A DNA stretch of 64,000 nt, taken from Lota lota (Eukaryota; Chordata; Actinopteri; Gadiformes; Lotidae). A model generated the notes under the pieces. That model made no database searches. It saw nothing but the letters and a program-made list of their open reading frames with translations, and was not told the origin of the DNA. This document shows positions 47,901 through 62,730 of this stretch, piece by piece. How positions within the stretch are numbered: position 1 is the first letter of the stretch; each line of letters opens with the position of its first letter. Both the position numbers and the translations under genes were made by a program. The DNA is taken from contig JACYXH010000023.1 in the NCBI GenBank assembly GCA_026745465.1, positions 62,001 to 126,000 on the forward strand, read 5' to 3'.

Positions 47901-50900
47901 AGACTTCAAAGTCTCTCAAAGGTTGGAGTATTTGATTTCACGGTTTCTCATTCCTGAAATAAGGTGCTTAATACCCAAATCGTTTGGAGCCATGCAGTCA
48001 TGAGATCTACTCTGATGTGTATTCGATTTTAATTAGGGTTAAGACTGTTTGATATTTTGACCATTTGAATCGTAGCCTAATACCTTTGTAGCAAAGGTCA
48101 ATGCTACACGCCAGCTAGGTGGCTGCCACACTCTTTCTCTTGGGCTCCTCCAAACAAAAGACGCAGGGTGGTGATGGGAAAGCTGGTTTATTGTAAGTTT
48201 TGCAGGTCATAAACATGGCAAGTGTGATCAACTGCCATGCAGGAGATCTCCCGAGTTTGTGTGTGGAGATGGCACAACAGGTGTGCAGCCTCACCCAGCC
48301 TCAAAGTCCAATCAGACTCGGCCAGGTGAGTCTGCTTAAACCAGTTATCATCCACACATACTCCCACAGCCTTATAAATGGTAATAAAAAAGGTTACTTA
48401 TTTAAAAGACTATTGTGCTCAACTGTGTCAAAAGCCATAAGTCCTAAAGAGTTCAGCACAATGTTAACATTATTAACCTCGATAAAGGCACGGAGTCAGC
48501 GGGTTTACCAATCATTTTAGATCAACAGGATAGTTTAATATAGGCCAATAATTATTGAGATCATTGGTATCACCACCCTTATGCAAAGGAACTACCTGGG
48601 CTGTTTCCATAACAGTGGAATCTTACCAGTAGTGTTTCACTGTTTTCCAAAATCTCTCTCCATTAGTTGGAAAATGACGACAGTATAGATTTAGCCTTCC
48701 TATCCATCCTAAGGTCATCCTGTATCTGCCTTCTGAACGTCTGCTCGTCAGCTGGAGTTCCAGTAGCCCGTGCAGTACACCACACTTTGTTTCTATAGCG
48801 AGGAGCTAGAGACAGCTCCCGTGAACACCATGGGGTTGACCTGTTTTTTATTCTACAGGTCTTAAGTGGATCTGGCATAGAAGAGGTTCATTCAACTCTT
48901 GAATTCTGTAAATCATAAAAAGAAAGTCCCGCTCATTTTAGTTTTTAAAAATGTATTTTAGGATTGTTTTGGTATTTCTGATGCGGACTATTGGGCAGTG
49001 GTCACTGATATCCAGAGAGAGGACACCAGAGGCAGAGTAGTTTGGGGTTTGTTAGTAAGAATGAGGTCTAGCAGTGTAGATTCATCAGGGTTTCTCACGT
49101 TTGGTCTTCTTGGTTTGGACATGAGTTGGGATAGATTTAGTTGCAGACAGATGTCTTCTAGCTTGTCAGAGTCAACCATTAATATTGATATCAGATATTT
49201 GATCCTGATGAATGTCCCTTCCCTTGAAGTAATTTTGTGTGAATCACCCCGGTGTTGTGTGATCACTAATGAGCGTTCTCATTTCAGCTTCACCCAAAGT
49301 ATCTCCACACCAACTCTACCAGTCACACCTGGCCCTTCAGTGCTATTGCTGAACTCATAGGTGAGTCCTCCTGTAACTCTCCGTTTATGTGGCAGCATAC
49401 ATTAGTTTGAGTTTCTGGTTTGTAGACGTGTGCTTTAAGTTGCCTAGGACCGGAAATTCACTTGACATCTTACAGAAGACCAAATGTTTTACCAGAGACC
49501 TTCACAAATGCTGAGAATTTCTTTATTCAAAATGTCTTTCACCTAATTACAATATAGAAGCCATTTTGTTTGTATAGACTTGAATTGAATCATTTTTTCG
49601 TTATATTTTCCTTAATTCTTGCCGTAGACAACGCATGCGACACTGATGTCAATGCCAAACAGATATGGATCGATAAGACCCAGATCAAAGACCAGGAGTG
49701 TCTAACCTTCATGGATAACGGAAACGGACTCAGCTATGACATGATGCATCGGATGCTCAGGTGATAGTTGATCATTTACAATATCTATGATTATTTATAA
49801 TGTCACAACATCAGTGAATTCAGTTTATTCATGACTGTGTCATGAGTTTAGTGGTTAATGCATGAACATATTTTCCCTTATAGCTTCGGATTCAGCGACA
49901 AAAAAGCTTTGAACAACATACAACCCATTGGAATGTATGGCAACGGTTTCAAGTCTGGCTCAATGCGTCTGGGCCAGGATGCCATCGTTTTATCCAAATC
50001 AAAGACTGACCTGTGTGTTGGCATGCTGTCACAGACTTACCTAAAGAAGACCGGAGCCGAGCAAGTCACTGTGCCTATCATCAGCATTAAGAAACCAGAA
50101 GCAAATAAGTATATCCTTTTGAGCTTGTCCAATGGGTCTCAACTGTGTTCCAGGTCCTTGCTGTTGTAGGTTTTGAATCATTGCTATCATGACGTCAATT
50201 ACTGTGGATATATCGATTAAGCCATATTTGGTTTCTTGGCCTTATTAGGGGATATTACTCCAGTTAGATGTTTTTGGGAGGGGTGGGTTTAAGACAAAAT
50301 ATTTTCTTTTGTTCTATAGGCTGCATATATACACTATCTTAGAGACGTAGCTAGACCTTACTTTGCACTGGCTTTCCAACATGAGAAATGGTTCATAATG
50401 TAATAATATTGTTCAGTTTGGATCTGGTTTCCCCTGCTATGACACCGATGTGAAAGGGGTCTGCTGGGTCCAAAGTGAGAAGAATATCGGTTATATCCAC
50501 CAGGCCTAGTAAGAACTTCCTTGACCCGAGTGACTACTCAGTGTGTTGGAGGAGCACAGGGCCAGTCTGAGGGCCATACTGGACCACTCACCCTTCAACA
50601 CTCAGGAAGAGCTGCTTACTGAGCTCCAAGCTATCGAGTCCACCTGCTCCAGCACCGGGACCCGGATCATCATCTGGAACCTCCGCAGGTCTGGGTTTAT
50701 CCCCATGGTTACAGGCTCATCTGAAGGACCGTTAACGCTTTAAGCCCACAGGACACTAAACAGGACATTAAACAGTCTATGGTCGGCACACAAAATAAGG
50801 TTTTAGAATATTTGGGGCCAAGATAGACCTATTGAGTCCTGTAATACAAAGGGAGTAAAATATACAAAAATATCAGATTTTATATTAAAATATCATACAT

Positions 50901-53900
50901 ACGAGCAGATTGTTGTTTAAGATGGGCTCAATTAATATTGTTATTGTCAATAGAAATCTTATTTTTACTATAATATTGATATATGCATAGATAACTACCA
51001 AGGGAGTTTTTATAAATTATTATTTAGAATGACTACATAAAGACTATTGAAAGGACATTAACCGTGGCTCATCTATTTGTAGCTGCTATCTTTGTCTTTG
51101 TTTTCATTATAGGACGTCTGAAGGGAATATGGAGTTTGATTTCTCCAAAGATGATATCCGTATTCCCTCTGATGACGTAGACTCTTCAGACTCGTCCGTC
51201 CCTGAGAGTGAGTTGTCGTTGCGTGTAAGTAGTATTTACCTCGGCTGACCCCATGGCACACATAAACAGCCTGTAGTTCTGGGGGAAGACCCCACATACC
51301 GAATGCAGAGAATGGGATCAGACGTCCATGATGCAACATTAACTGATCAAGATATTAAGACGTCAATCCAAGCAGGTGGTAAATGAAGGCCTTGTTATAT
51401 AGACAATGCCACGTTGGCACCTTGACCCAAGGATATGTTTAACAAGTGGTTCCAACACAGGTTCTCTACAAAAAAATGAAACCCTAACCCTAAGACGAAG
51501 AGTTACAAGTCAAGATGGGTTTATTTTATAACAACAAAGACCTGGGGAAGAGGAATAAACAAATGAGTACAAAGAAAGCAAGGAAACATACAAAGACAAC
51601 ACTGACGTTCAGCTACAGATAGCTGGTCGAGCCAACGGAGCTAGCTCGAATGACAACCGTAAAAGACAGCAGTATAAATCCCTGTAAAATCGTATCAAAA
51701 CAACGGAAGCAAAGTGGCAGTGACTAATCTAAAAGCAAGGGAACAAAATGAAATTCTACAACCTTTGTACTTTACAATTAAACACGACTACATAACCTTT
51801 ATTTTAATACTCAAAGGGGAGATCAGAAGACAGGTACACACAGAGTTACGTGCGAGCACAGCACACTCAACACCTGTAGTGTCAGGCGTGTTACATGCTG
51901 ACATATAAATAAAATACGTCGTTCAAAGCACACCACGTACCGTGGTAACCCGAGGGAACACCTATAATACAGAGTGGGGCTCTATCTACACCTATCTACA
52001 CCTTAATTACGTCACTACGGTGGCTTGGTCAAAAGAACCAGGATTCTACCTGGTAACATCAGTATTTCTAAGACCACAGTTTAACACTTTGGTTTCAGAA
52101 TCCCCATGAAATTGGTTTCATGGGGATTTATAAGAACCTGATGTCTGCATTGTAAAATGCTATACGCGCTATATATTAAAACCACATAAATAAAATGTAT
52201 TTACTAATAAAAACGTAATAATTAGTGAGAATATTTTTTTGTTTAGTTGCTGTTGTATTTGGGATATGCACACTTGTGTCTATGAAAGGTTGTATTTAGT
52301 TTTGTATCTATACTTATGAACGTAGGCATACTGCAGCATCCTCTACATGAAGCCTCGTATGCAGATCAACATTCGAGGACAGAAGGTGAAGACTGAGCTC
52401 ATCTCCAAGAGCCTGGCCCTCATCGCAACGGATATCTACAAGCCTAAACTTGTAGATGACCAAGGGAAACCTGTGGTATCCTTTTTGTCTTCTTAATGAA
52501 GAAGAAAAACAACGTTGTTCTCTGCGTTTATCCCAGTAACAGTGGGCTGCCACACAGTGAAGCATCTGGGATCAACTCCAGTTTTTAGCAGGCATGTCTT
52601 TGTTATGGGAGCAGGAGCTAGTGTTCTGTGGTCATGTGTTATGGTGTGGGGGAAACCGGTAGCCTGACATCACAAGATGAATTCGTGAATGCGTATTAGT
52701 CTGGAACCTCTCGGTTAGTTTTCGACTTCCATTCATTCCATTCCAATCAGAGCAACTAAACATATGAATCATCCGTGGCAGCCATCTTGGTAGTTTATGG
52801 TCCCCTAGGGCGCTCCTCTGTTAAGTCATTGTATTAAGCCCGCCCTATATTAGATAAACGGTTGTGATTGGCCCGACCAGGGTCAGGTATGCTGGAAATC
52901 TGTCTGAATGGGAGGGGGGGCAGACACATATGCCAGAGCTAATAAAACATGAGCTCAGTTTATTCTGGCTCCTAGGCAAGGAAACCAGAGCACCAGGGGT
53001 AAACAGTTGAAAATCCTCCTGACGGCAATGGTTGGCAACCCAGGACCTTCTGAGGCAGCAGTGCTTACCACTGAGCCACCATGTAACCCAACATCACAAC
53101 ATGCATCAGAGAGACAGATGCTTCACAACAGTCTTCTTGACCAGTGTGTGTGTGTTTGGTTTATTTATACATTAAATGTTTTTCATTCTGTGAAGATTTA
53201 CATCAGTCTTCCTGGTCCAGAGTCTTCCTTAAAGAGCCAGTTATATGTTTGTCAACATAGTACTCTATGCCATTTTATCACTGTTACTGAAATAAGTCCC
53301 CAACTTAGAGGAAAAAAAGGGGTAAAATCCTATGTTTTTGCCGTTATCCCCAAAACACTATGTGAACACTCCCCTCTGCTGAACACAGGTGGCGTTCTTT
53401 TCGTGACGTCAGACTAACTTTTCCGAGGTAGTCTGACGTCACGACCAAGGGGCCCCGGCGGCGTGGTCTGTGTGGACGTGTGGAGCTTTGTCTGGGCATC
53501 GGTTGACTGCAGTGTCCCCCGAGAAAGTTGGGCTTTTCGGACACCTATAGTATAGCGCTATGGTGTGTGTGGATGGTGAAGCTCCATCTGAGCAGCGATT
53601 TATTTAATGTCCGCGTACGGGGGGGGTTAGGCTTCCCGGACACCTATAGTATATCGCTATGGTGTGTGGCGCATTTTGTATACAACATCGCTTATTATAA
53701 CGCTCATAACAGTTACACAATGACGGTACTAAAAAGGTATCGTAAAGTTGGCGTGGGTCGTAACCATGGGGATAACACGCCCCCGTCTTTCCTAAACTCT
53801 CAGCTGATTTTTATTTATTTATTTTTTATCACATAGTGTTCGAATTGCAGCTGAAACAGTGCGTTTACTGGCTCTTTAAGTCCCGTTCTAGAAACAAGAA

Positions 53901-56900
53901 AGAATCACCTTTGGGTACAACACGAAGAACAGGGAGCAATATGGCATCATGATGTACTACAACAACCGACTCATCAAGGCATATCATCGTGTCGGCTGTC
54001 AGCTAAATGTGAGTGTGTGCAATCATTTAAAATGTGCCTTTTTATTAGGTCTTATTATTCATACGTTGGTGTTTGTTGTGGTAAACGTTGGTGTATGTGC
54101 TCCTAACAGGCTAACAACAGGCAAGGCATCGGAGTCATTGGTGTGATTCAGTGTAACTTTCTGGAACCGACTCACAACAAACAAGACTTTGAGAAGACCG
54201 ACAAGTACAGGTAAGGCCTGTACTGTAATGGTGTTCAAATCATGATCTCACAATCATGAATTCGTTTTTGACAGTTATCATGCTGTGTTTAGATGTTGGT
54301 TAGTTATTTACTATCAGCCCATCTATTCTGCCTGCTGGTTTATTAATCAGATGGTGTTGGGAGCACAAAGTGAAAGGTCTACCAGGGTAAAGAAACAATT
54401 TAGTTGTAATGCAGGTCTACAAACATTAATGCACATTTGCAAGTGAAACATTTAAATCTGTATGTATTAGTATAATACTTACTATTGCTATTTCGGCATT
54501 TGGCAGCCATTTTTCCACAAAGCAACAAGCAGTGAATTCAGATGTCTTTATGAGCTGGAAGAGGTTAGGATCTGGCTCTAGAGTGCCTACATGTAGACTG
54601 TCTTTATTGGGGTTTGAGCCCAGAACCTCTGGTCAACCACCCTAACCACTACACTGTCCCTCTTATCAAGACACAAGTCTGACTTTTTATGTTTGTTTTA
54701 CAGGAACGCTATCAGAAATGTGGCAGAAAAGTTAGAAGACTACTGTAAAGAAATTCGGTTCAAGAGAAAGAAGAGCAACCTCAGCGATAACGTGCCCGTT
54801 GAGGAAACAGAGTGAGTCCACAATCACAGCGTTTTGAGTACTTTAAGTATGGTCATAATAAAGTCCAAGTTACCTGTATGATCTTTAATGGCTACAGCTA
54901 GATGTATCTCATGTTAACTGTTAGAACTTTATTCATTCACTGCACCCTCATACTGTGATACTTGTGGTTTTGTCAAGTTGAGCATCCCAACGTTGTCTAC
55001 TGTCACTGGAGGCTCTTATGAGGACGTGGCTGATAATTGGAGTGGTTCTGTGTTCCTGTGTTCTACAGAAAACGCCCGGATCAGAACTGGGCCCATTGTG
55101 ACGAGTGTCAGAAGTGGCGGAAGCTGCCGGATGGAATTAACACGGAGCAACTTCCTGAAGAGTGGTTCTGCTACATGAACCCCGACCCTCAGTTCAGGTC
55201 AGGATAGCTAATGGTTCTGGGTTTGATCCCCGATGTGGACACACTGCCAGTAGGCGACTTTACCAAGAGGTCTTTGGGCATCAAGATGCCTTAATGCCAA
55301 TCTATATGAATTAACTATAAGTCGCTCTGGATAAAAGCGTCTACTGAAATACTAAATGAGCATAGACATTTTCAGCAACATGTGCCTTCCTTGAAATGAA
55401 GGGATAGTTTAAATCCATATGCATCCACCACCACAGTACACACAAGCCACCTGTACATTTAGATTGGTAATTAAAAATGTATGTTAAAATATATCATTGT
55501 TCTTTGAAAATCCAAGAGGATTATTGGCATATTGAATGATGAATGCAGATTGAAATAATTAGCTCTAGGGGACATAATCATCAGTATAACATTTATATTG
55601 TTATACATTCACATCTCATCTCATTCAGGAGCTGTGAGACGATGGAAGAACCAGAGGATTCTGATTCTGAGCAGCCCACAAACCTGAAGACCTATAAAAA
55701 ACAGTAGGCTCCATATTTAGCATTACTTCTTCAGTTAGCCTGGTAAACTAACTCGACTTTTACGTTTTTTCTCAGTCAAAATCAAAGGTTATTCAGAATT
55801 CAGAATAGTACAGGTCACCTGTATGTGGTCTTATGGGGACATCCAGAACACTTTACATTGACTGACCTTGGTGTTTCTGACAATTGTATTGTTTATGTTA
55901 ACAGGGAGAGGGAGGACAAAAAGAGACAAGATGAGATGGAAGAATTTAAAGAGGTAAAGAAAATTTCTTCAGATATACATCATATTATACTGTATGTACT
56001 ATTGTTTGTACAAAAAATAAGAATTAAAATGCTTGATTATATTGTACCATAATCATAATAATGATTGTTTATTACATACTTATGTAATAAAAGCACTATA
56101 GTAAAAGTCTTTTTTTATCATGTGTCTAGTTTCAGGAAGAGAAAAGGAAACGCATAAACGAGACCCTCAGAAGAAAGAAGGAGGACGCCGAGAGAGCGTT
56201 GAGACAAAAGGTGTGTGGTGTGGATGAAGGTGTTTCTAGTTCTGCCTGACATTTACAGAAATACAAATTATAATTAATGTATCGAATTACATATTGAATT
56301 ATATATTACATGTATATAGTGCTTCTACGTTAATACAAAAAACATATTTTGATCATGACAACCAGACCTCCACCCCGAACACACCACAGACACCAAGAGA
56401 GGGAACCTCTGGTAAAATGTGTTTTTGTATTATCTGGGTGGTAAATACTTAATTATTACCTCATCTGTTTTCTTCACGTTCTGTTGTTATTTGTTTTGTT
56501 TGAGTAACAGTTGGTACAATATTTAATATAATATTTCTCTAGCACGCAGTCTGACTACTAGCAGCAGTCATCCGGTAATAATGGATGAAGTCTCTCTGTC
56601 AAAAAACCCCTCAAGGTATGACTGCCTTTTACCCCCCAATGATGTTTCACTTTCACTTTATCATCTTTGAAAATATGATCACGTTAATTTTCTTTTTACA
56701 TAATTATTTTGTGAACTGTAGGAGCAAGAGGCCGCAGCCTACGATTCCACAAAGCAAATCAAAAATACCAAAGAGAAGTAGTGAAGAGAGAAAGTCAGAC
56801 ACACCTATGAGCCTGAGAAGCCATGCAGCCTTGGAGGCGAGATCTACAGGAAATGATGTCATGGAGGAGATGAGGGACACAAGCGCCCAGATGCAAGGAC

Positions 56901-57576
56901 CACAAGGGAACGATGAGGAGGAGATGAACCTCAGCACAGCGGCTAACGATGGAACTCAAGTGATGGAGGAGGGAATGATTAGCATCATCCAGGCCCAGGA
57001 ACAGCAAGACCGGCTCATGGAGCTCCTGCAGTCTGTGGGCAAGGAGAGAGACTCTTTGAAAGAGAAGGTTAAGGAGCTCCAGGCACAACTAGACGTGGGG
57101 GAGAAGCAGTGTGCAGTCTGTCAGACAGCCAGAGAGAAGGCAGAGGAGCTGAGCAGAGAAAAAGAGAGGTTACTGGAGGCCCATTCCAGACAAAACCAGG
57201 AACAGGTGAAGCAAATTGAAGACTTGACCAACGAGATACAGAAACTACGCTCACAGGTATACTAGTTGGATTTAATAAGCTTTTCAGTGGCCAGTTTAAT
57301 CCTGAGTTTCTCTGTGAACCTGACAATAAAGTACATGAACTTGAGGGTAGGAAAATAATCTTGTTGCAATGAAATGTGTCTTGTGTAGATATTTTTGGTG
57401 AAGAATGATTGTGAGAAGGCCTGTGAAGCCCTTTGAGACCACAACCGTGATGGAGTTTTATACAAATCAAATCAACAAGACTTGTTAGTTGTTAGAACAT
57501 CAAACACCGTGTCTTTCCCCATTAGGTGAAGCAGTTGGAGGAGGAGAAGGCCAGCCTTTCTGCCCTGCGTAACTAG
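44913..57576 (+). CDS. morc3: MORC3-like copy C, intact GHKL ATPase with CW finger
   Basis: Exons: 44913-44954, 49288-49360, 49628-49760, 49884-50110, 50538-50688, 51113-51224, 52326-52475, 53892-54008, 54110-54210, 54704-54811, 55069-55197, 55629-55703, 55905-55953, 56136-56210, 56366-56411, 56616-56643, 56722-57256, 57526-57576. All phases join: 2202 nt, 733 residues plus stop (human MORC3 is about 940). AELIDNA (35-41), DNGNG (68-72) and [10 protein letters not shown] (101-110) are the GHKL ATP-binding motifs. The S5-like second half follows ([37 protein letters not shown]). The CW finger (408-451) has [21 protein letters not shown] and RSCE; in MORC3 it reads H3K4 methylation. A coiled coil fills about 625-715. 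MORC3 acts in the nucleus in chromatin silencing and antiviral defence. The donor of exon 56616-56643 (GTTTCA) is weak, and intron 7 has a transposon in its branch site. Confidence 0.85.
45709..46186 (+). mobile_element. Solo LTR in intron 1 of C, 3'-truncated (fossil)
   Basis: The same LTR as 5442-5964 in copy A. Its 3' part and the next roughly 700 bases of intron are missing relative to A, the break lying before TATGTCCTGG. Confidence 0.55.
46187..48080 (+). other. Intron 1 of copy C, AT-rich
   Basis: Collinear with 6665-7620 of copy A and then with 62731-64000 at the right edge. No gene or clear element is seen, only diffuse internal repeats such as GTGTCTAATTACA. Confidence 0.6.
48088..48368 (-). 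mobile_element. Solo LTR, reversed, in intron 1 of C (fossil)
   Basis: The reverse complement matches the LTR at 3468-3803 along its length with moderate divergence (GGCCGAGTCTGATTGGA and CACCACCCTG are shared). No internal region. Confidence 0.6.
48380..49265 (-). mobile_element. LINE fragments, antisense in intron 1 of C
   Basis: On the minus strand 48988-49266 reads [19 protein letters not shown] (endonuclease end), 48663-48878 reads [17 protein letters not shown] (linker before the reverse transcriptase) and 48380-48620 resembles the start of a reverse transcriptase. The frames are broken. The order agrees with one decayed LINE; Rex1/L2-like is a guess. Confidence 0.65.
51362..52060. mobile_element. 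Copy C-specific insertion in intron 6, possibly a solo LTR (fossil)
   Basis: About 700 bases sit between GATATTAAGA and TATTTCTAAG, which are nearly adjacent in A (11386) and B (33724). It has TATA- and AATAAA-like motifs on the minus strand but no coding part. The class is not settled. Confidence 0.5.
52658..52979. mobile_element. Copy C-specific DNA element in intron 7
   Basis: 322 bases inserted inside the shared SINE, with GGAAACC on both sides (52651-52657 and 52980-52986); copy A has one GGAAACC at this site. The 7-8-bp duplication fits a hAT-like element. TIRs are weak. Confidence 0.65.
53233..53875. mobile_element. TTAA-target non-autonomous transposon in intron 7 of C
   Basis: The TIR AGAGCCAGT pairs with ACTGGCTCT, and TTAA flanks both sides (53229-53232 and 53876-53879). 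Copies A and B have a single TTAA here, within TTCCTTAAG. TTAA targeting fits piggyBac or Kolobok. There is no transposase frame. Confidence 0.85.
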
Positions 57577-57811
57577 ATCAGGTTAAAGTCGGAGGGGCTG
57601 GAGACCCTCTCAGAAAGACCCAGACCACCGCCGTGGAGCCCCAAGATCATGGAGGAGTCGGAGGAAGCAGGAGGAACAGCAAAGACCCCGTCAGCTTCAG
57701 CACAAACAAATAGACGTAAAACAACATCCCAACTATTTACCTTATTTGATTACATTTCTTACATACTGAAAAAAATCCGGCATCTGTGGCTGTCCCAAGC
57801 CTGTGATAAAC

Positions 57812-57854
57812 CCGTCCAATCATTTCATTCGGCCCGAATGAAATGATTGGACGG
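57812..57854. repeat. Perfect 43-bp palindrome downstream of copy C
   Basis: Two perfect 21-base arms (57812-57832 and 57834-57854) flank one central C. The arms run CCGTCCAATCATTTCATTCG plus G, and the inverse. It lies about 235 bases after the stop codon of copy C. Confidence 0.95.
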
Positions 57855-58097
57855 CCTACCTGTCTGTCTACCTACCTAACCGTGCCCTTGCACACATTGC
57901 GCATGAACTGAATCTTCCACGAGGCTAGGTAGACTTATTGATAAAGCTAGTGAGCTAGGCACAAGCCAGAAGTCAGCAATTCCTATCAGCCAGAAAGGCT
58001 TTAGGAAGTCGGGTGAAGTAGTATGAAGAGCGACAAAGTACAGCCGTTTCTTTATTTTCTGTTTTCAGTCACAGTTCAGACTGCATCCCTTCTATTA

Positions 58098-58536
58098 AAG
58101 GTGCACTGTGTAGGATTCTGTGGCATCTAAAGGAACGGACTTCATTGGTGGAATATTATAATCATACTATTGTTTAAATGAGTGTATAATCTCATGATAA
58201 TAAGAATATTGCTGTTGTTACCTTAGAAAGAGCCCTATAAATCTATATAGCGAGCGGGTCCTCTTCCACGGAGCCCACCATGATGCACCGCCATGTTTCT
58301 ACAGTGGCCCAGAATGGACAAACAGCTCTAGAGAGGATGTGTTTTAAAATGTTAATTATAATCGTTATCTTACTTGTAAGCTATGACCCAAAGTTTTGCA
58401 GACTAAAAATCTAAATAACATTTATACATCTATCAAGGAATGTCATCACTTGACAATTGGCTATGAGAGGGAATTCAGTTGGTAGCAATCTGCAACCTCA
58501 CCGCTAGATGCCACTAACTCCTAACCACTGCACCTT
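58098..58536. mobile_element. TIR DNA transposon, shorter diverged copy
   Basis: Same termini as 2337-2850 (AAGGTGCACTGTGTAGGATT and CTAACCACTGCACCTT) with internal deletions. It lies outside the flank module, so it is an independent or relocated copy. Confidence 0.75.
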
Positions 58537-58619
58537 CAAAATGTTTTTCTCCAGTAGGGTATAGATTATGTATGATCTATCAGTCAAATGTTTATTTTTG
58601 GGTGTAGGCTTTATCTATT

Positions 58620-60059
<1,440 letters not shown>

Positions 60060-60060
<1 letters not shown>

Positions 60061-62730
60061 TCCAGGATGGGATCATTGATCCTTTATCGGACAAGGCAGA
60101 CGACCATAGTCTGAACGATGCATTAGAGATAGGAGGGCTTTGGCTTTTCATAAGGTGTGAACATGTTTGTTCTTTCTTTCACTGCACATTTACAATCATG
60201 TCACAAAAATTGAGAACCCTCAATCTTTGTGGGGTTCTCAAGACCTGTTAGTCTGAGGGGAATCTGTTGTTGGGCTGTGAGAGAAAAGAAGGGCCATTTG
60301 GGGCTGGAGACCGAGGTCTGGCAGGGAGCAGGATGAAGGTGAATACACATAAATGAACCGATCAACTCCTGAAGAGTAGTGGAGGGATAGAGACTGATGT
60401 TTGGCAGGGAGGGGGATTAATAACAGGATGAAGGCTAAACATATTTATCAACAAAAGGTGGGGGTCAGAGACAGGGCTCTGGGAGGGAGGGGGATGTAAT
60501 CAGGAAGGTGTAACCATATCTAACTGTTAAGCAATTAATACAATCCTCAGAAGCACTGTCCTAGGTGCACTGTGTATGATTCTGTGGTATCTAAAGGAAC
60601 GGACTTCCCTGATTGAAAATTATATTCATACGATTGTTTAAATTAGTGTATAATCTCATGGAAATAAGAATTGTGTTTTTGTCACCATCAAATTAACCCT
60701 ATACATCTACGTTGCAAGCGGGTCGTCTTCCACGGAGCCCGCCATGATGCACCGGCATGTTACTACAGTACCCCAGAAAGGACAGAAAGCTCTAGAGAAG
60801 ACGTGTTTTAGATTGTAAAGATACTAACTATCTTACTTGTAAGCTATTGCCCGTAGTTGACAGACTAAATACCTAATTAAAATTATAAAACTATCAAGGA
60901 ACATCATCACTTGACACTTTGCTACTACGTAGATGCTGCCATTGACTGTGACTTAATTTGGAACAGTACAGGCCACCGTAGCTTCTCCCACGTTGTTTGG
61001 AGAGGTTAGGAGAGGGAATTCAGTTGGTTGCAATCTGAAACCTCACCGCTAGATGCCACTAAATCCTAACCACTGCACCTTCAAAATGTTCTGAAGAGCA
61101 TAGATTATGTATGATCCATCAGTCAAATGTTTATTTTTGGGTCTGGGCTGTATGAATAAACAAAAAGAATTGCAGTACTTATAATCATTAGCTATTGTAA
61201 TGTATATTTATTCATGCAACAGCATAGCCTACATGTTTAGACTAATAAGAGACATTTTAAAGTGGCAATGTGTAATATACTGCTCAAAAAAATAAAGGGA
61301 ACACTTGGAGTTACATTGTGCTGTTTAAGTGTTCCCTTTATTTTTTTGAGCAGTATATTTTAACCTGCTCGTAGCTTACAATAACCTGGACATATCAGTA
61401 TTCAATGCTGATCGATAGTGATTTCAATAATGTTAGCAATAAAATCACATCCTTTAACATGTACATGCTTCAAATGAAAAATTCAGAAGTAAAACAGATA
61501 GAAAAAGAAACATAGCCAGACATAACAAAAGGACATAAAGCATCAGAGACAATCAGACATCACTGAATAGACTTTTGATGAAAGTTTATATTCTATCATT
61601 TGGTCTTATGAGAGGGTGGTGAGGAGCAGTATGTAGAAAAAGCCTTCAAAAGAAAGGGCAAGGAAAAGGTCCCATAAGGTATTGTTATTGATTACCAATC
61701 ATATCTAGATAGTCTGCTGTGCACCTACTGTACAACACTGACTTTACTTGTACTTTGTTAACGTTAGTTCAATTGATATGGAGTTGAGATGGAGGACATT
61801 TCTAACATTTCTCTGAGTCTCACCATCCACAACCCCAGTGTATGCCTCGAGTTTGGCTGGAGCTGTAATGACTGGCGCACTAAGACGCTGGCACACTCCA
61901 CTCATGACGTTAATTTTAGCATCGGTCGACGATTAAGAACAATTTACATTCTGATTTACATTTGAGAGATACTTTGATTTAATGTAAATAAGGGCCAATA
62001 GCTTTCCTGTCATTGCTGAGAGGTCCCTCATCCATTTTATTTTGCCATCAACATCTCAACTACAATTTACAGCAACAATTATGTCAAAGATATGCTTGCA
62101 TTTATTACAATGAAAACATATTCAACATTTTAATTTCAAAAGGTCTAAAATATTCCCAGATTGAATATCTCTCAGACCATGTGACCCACTGAGGTCAAAC
62201 CAGCTTTAATCAATTTTTATGGTGTAACCCCTTTCATTTACAACTTTTCATCATTCCATATTTCCCTTTGAAAATGTATATTTTATTCTGAATATAGACC
62301 TCTGGGCTCTAAGGAGCTCTTAGGAAATAAGGAAAGATGAAAAGTTGTAAATTGTATAGGACACATCATAGAAGAGATTAAAGTTAGTTTGACCCCTCTT
62401 GGTTACATGGTCCGACCCCTAACCCAAGTCACACTGAAAGAAATGGGAGAAAGGTTTACTTTTAAGCTGTTAAAGTGAAAAATTGTAAGATGTGCCTCTA
62501 TCGGCTGCTTACATTTACTCAACATAATTAATAAAACAACATTGCAACTACTGTTGGTCTTGACGTGGCCCCGCCCACTTGCTGTTGGTCTTAACATGGC
62601 CCCTCCCACTTGCTGTTGGTCTTAACATGGCCCCTCCCTCTTGCTGTGGTTGTCAGCAGTCACCAGCAGCCAAAGCCAACACTGGCCCTTCACTATACAC
62701 ATCCCATCACAAGTGGGAGTGTCCACTTAG
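60060..62730 (+). repeat. Intergenic flank module, copy 3 (leads to copy D)
   Basis: Collinear with 1780-4390 and 41940-44655, with the TIR element at 60563-61081 and the 31-bp repeats at about 62566-62645. It stops at GGGAGTGTCCAC, about 240-260 bases before where exon 1 would be, so promoter and exon 1 are missing. Confidence 0.85.
61278..61355. mobile_element. 78-bp palindromic TA-target MITE, second copy
   Basis: The same element as 7523-7600. The matching sites at 3050 and 43226 are empty with a single TA, so it inserted after these modules separated. Confidence 0.85.
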
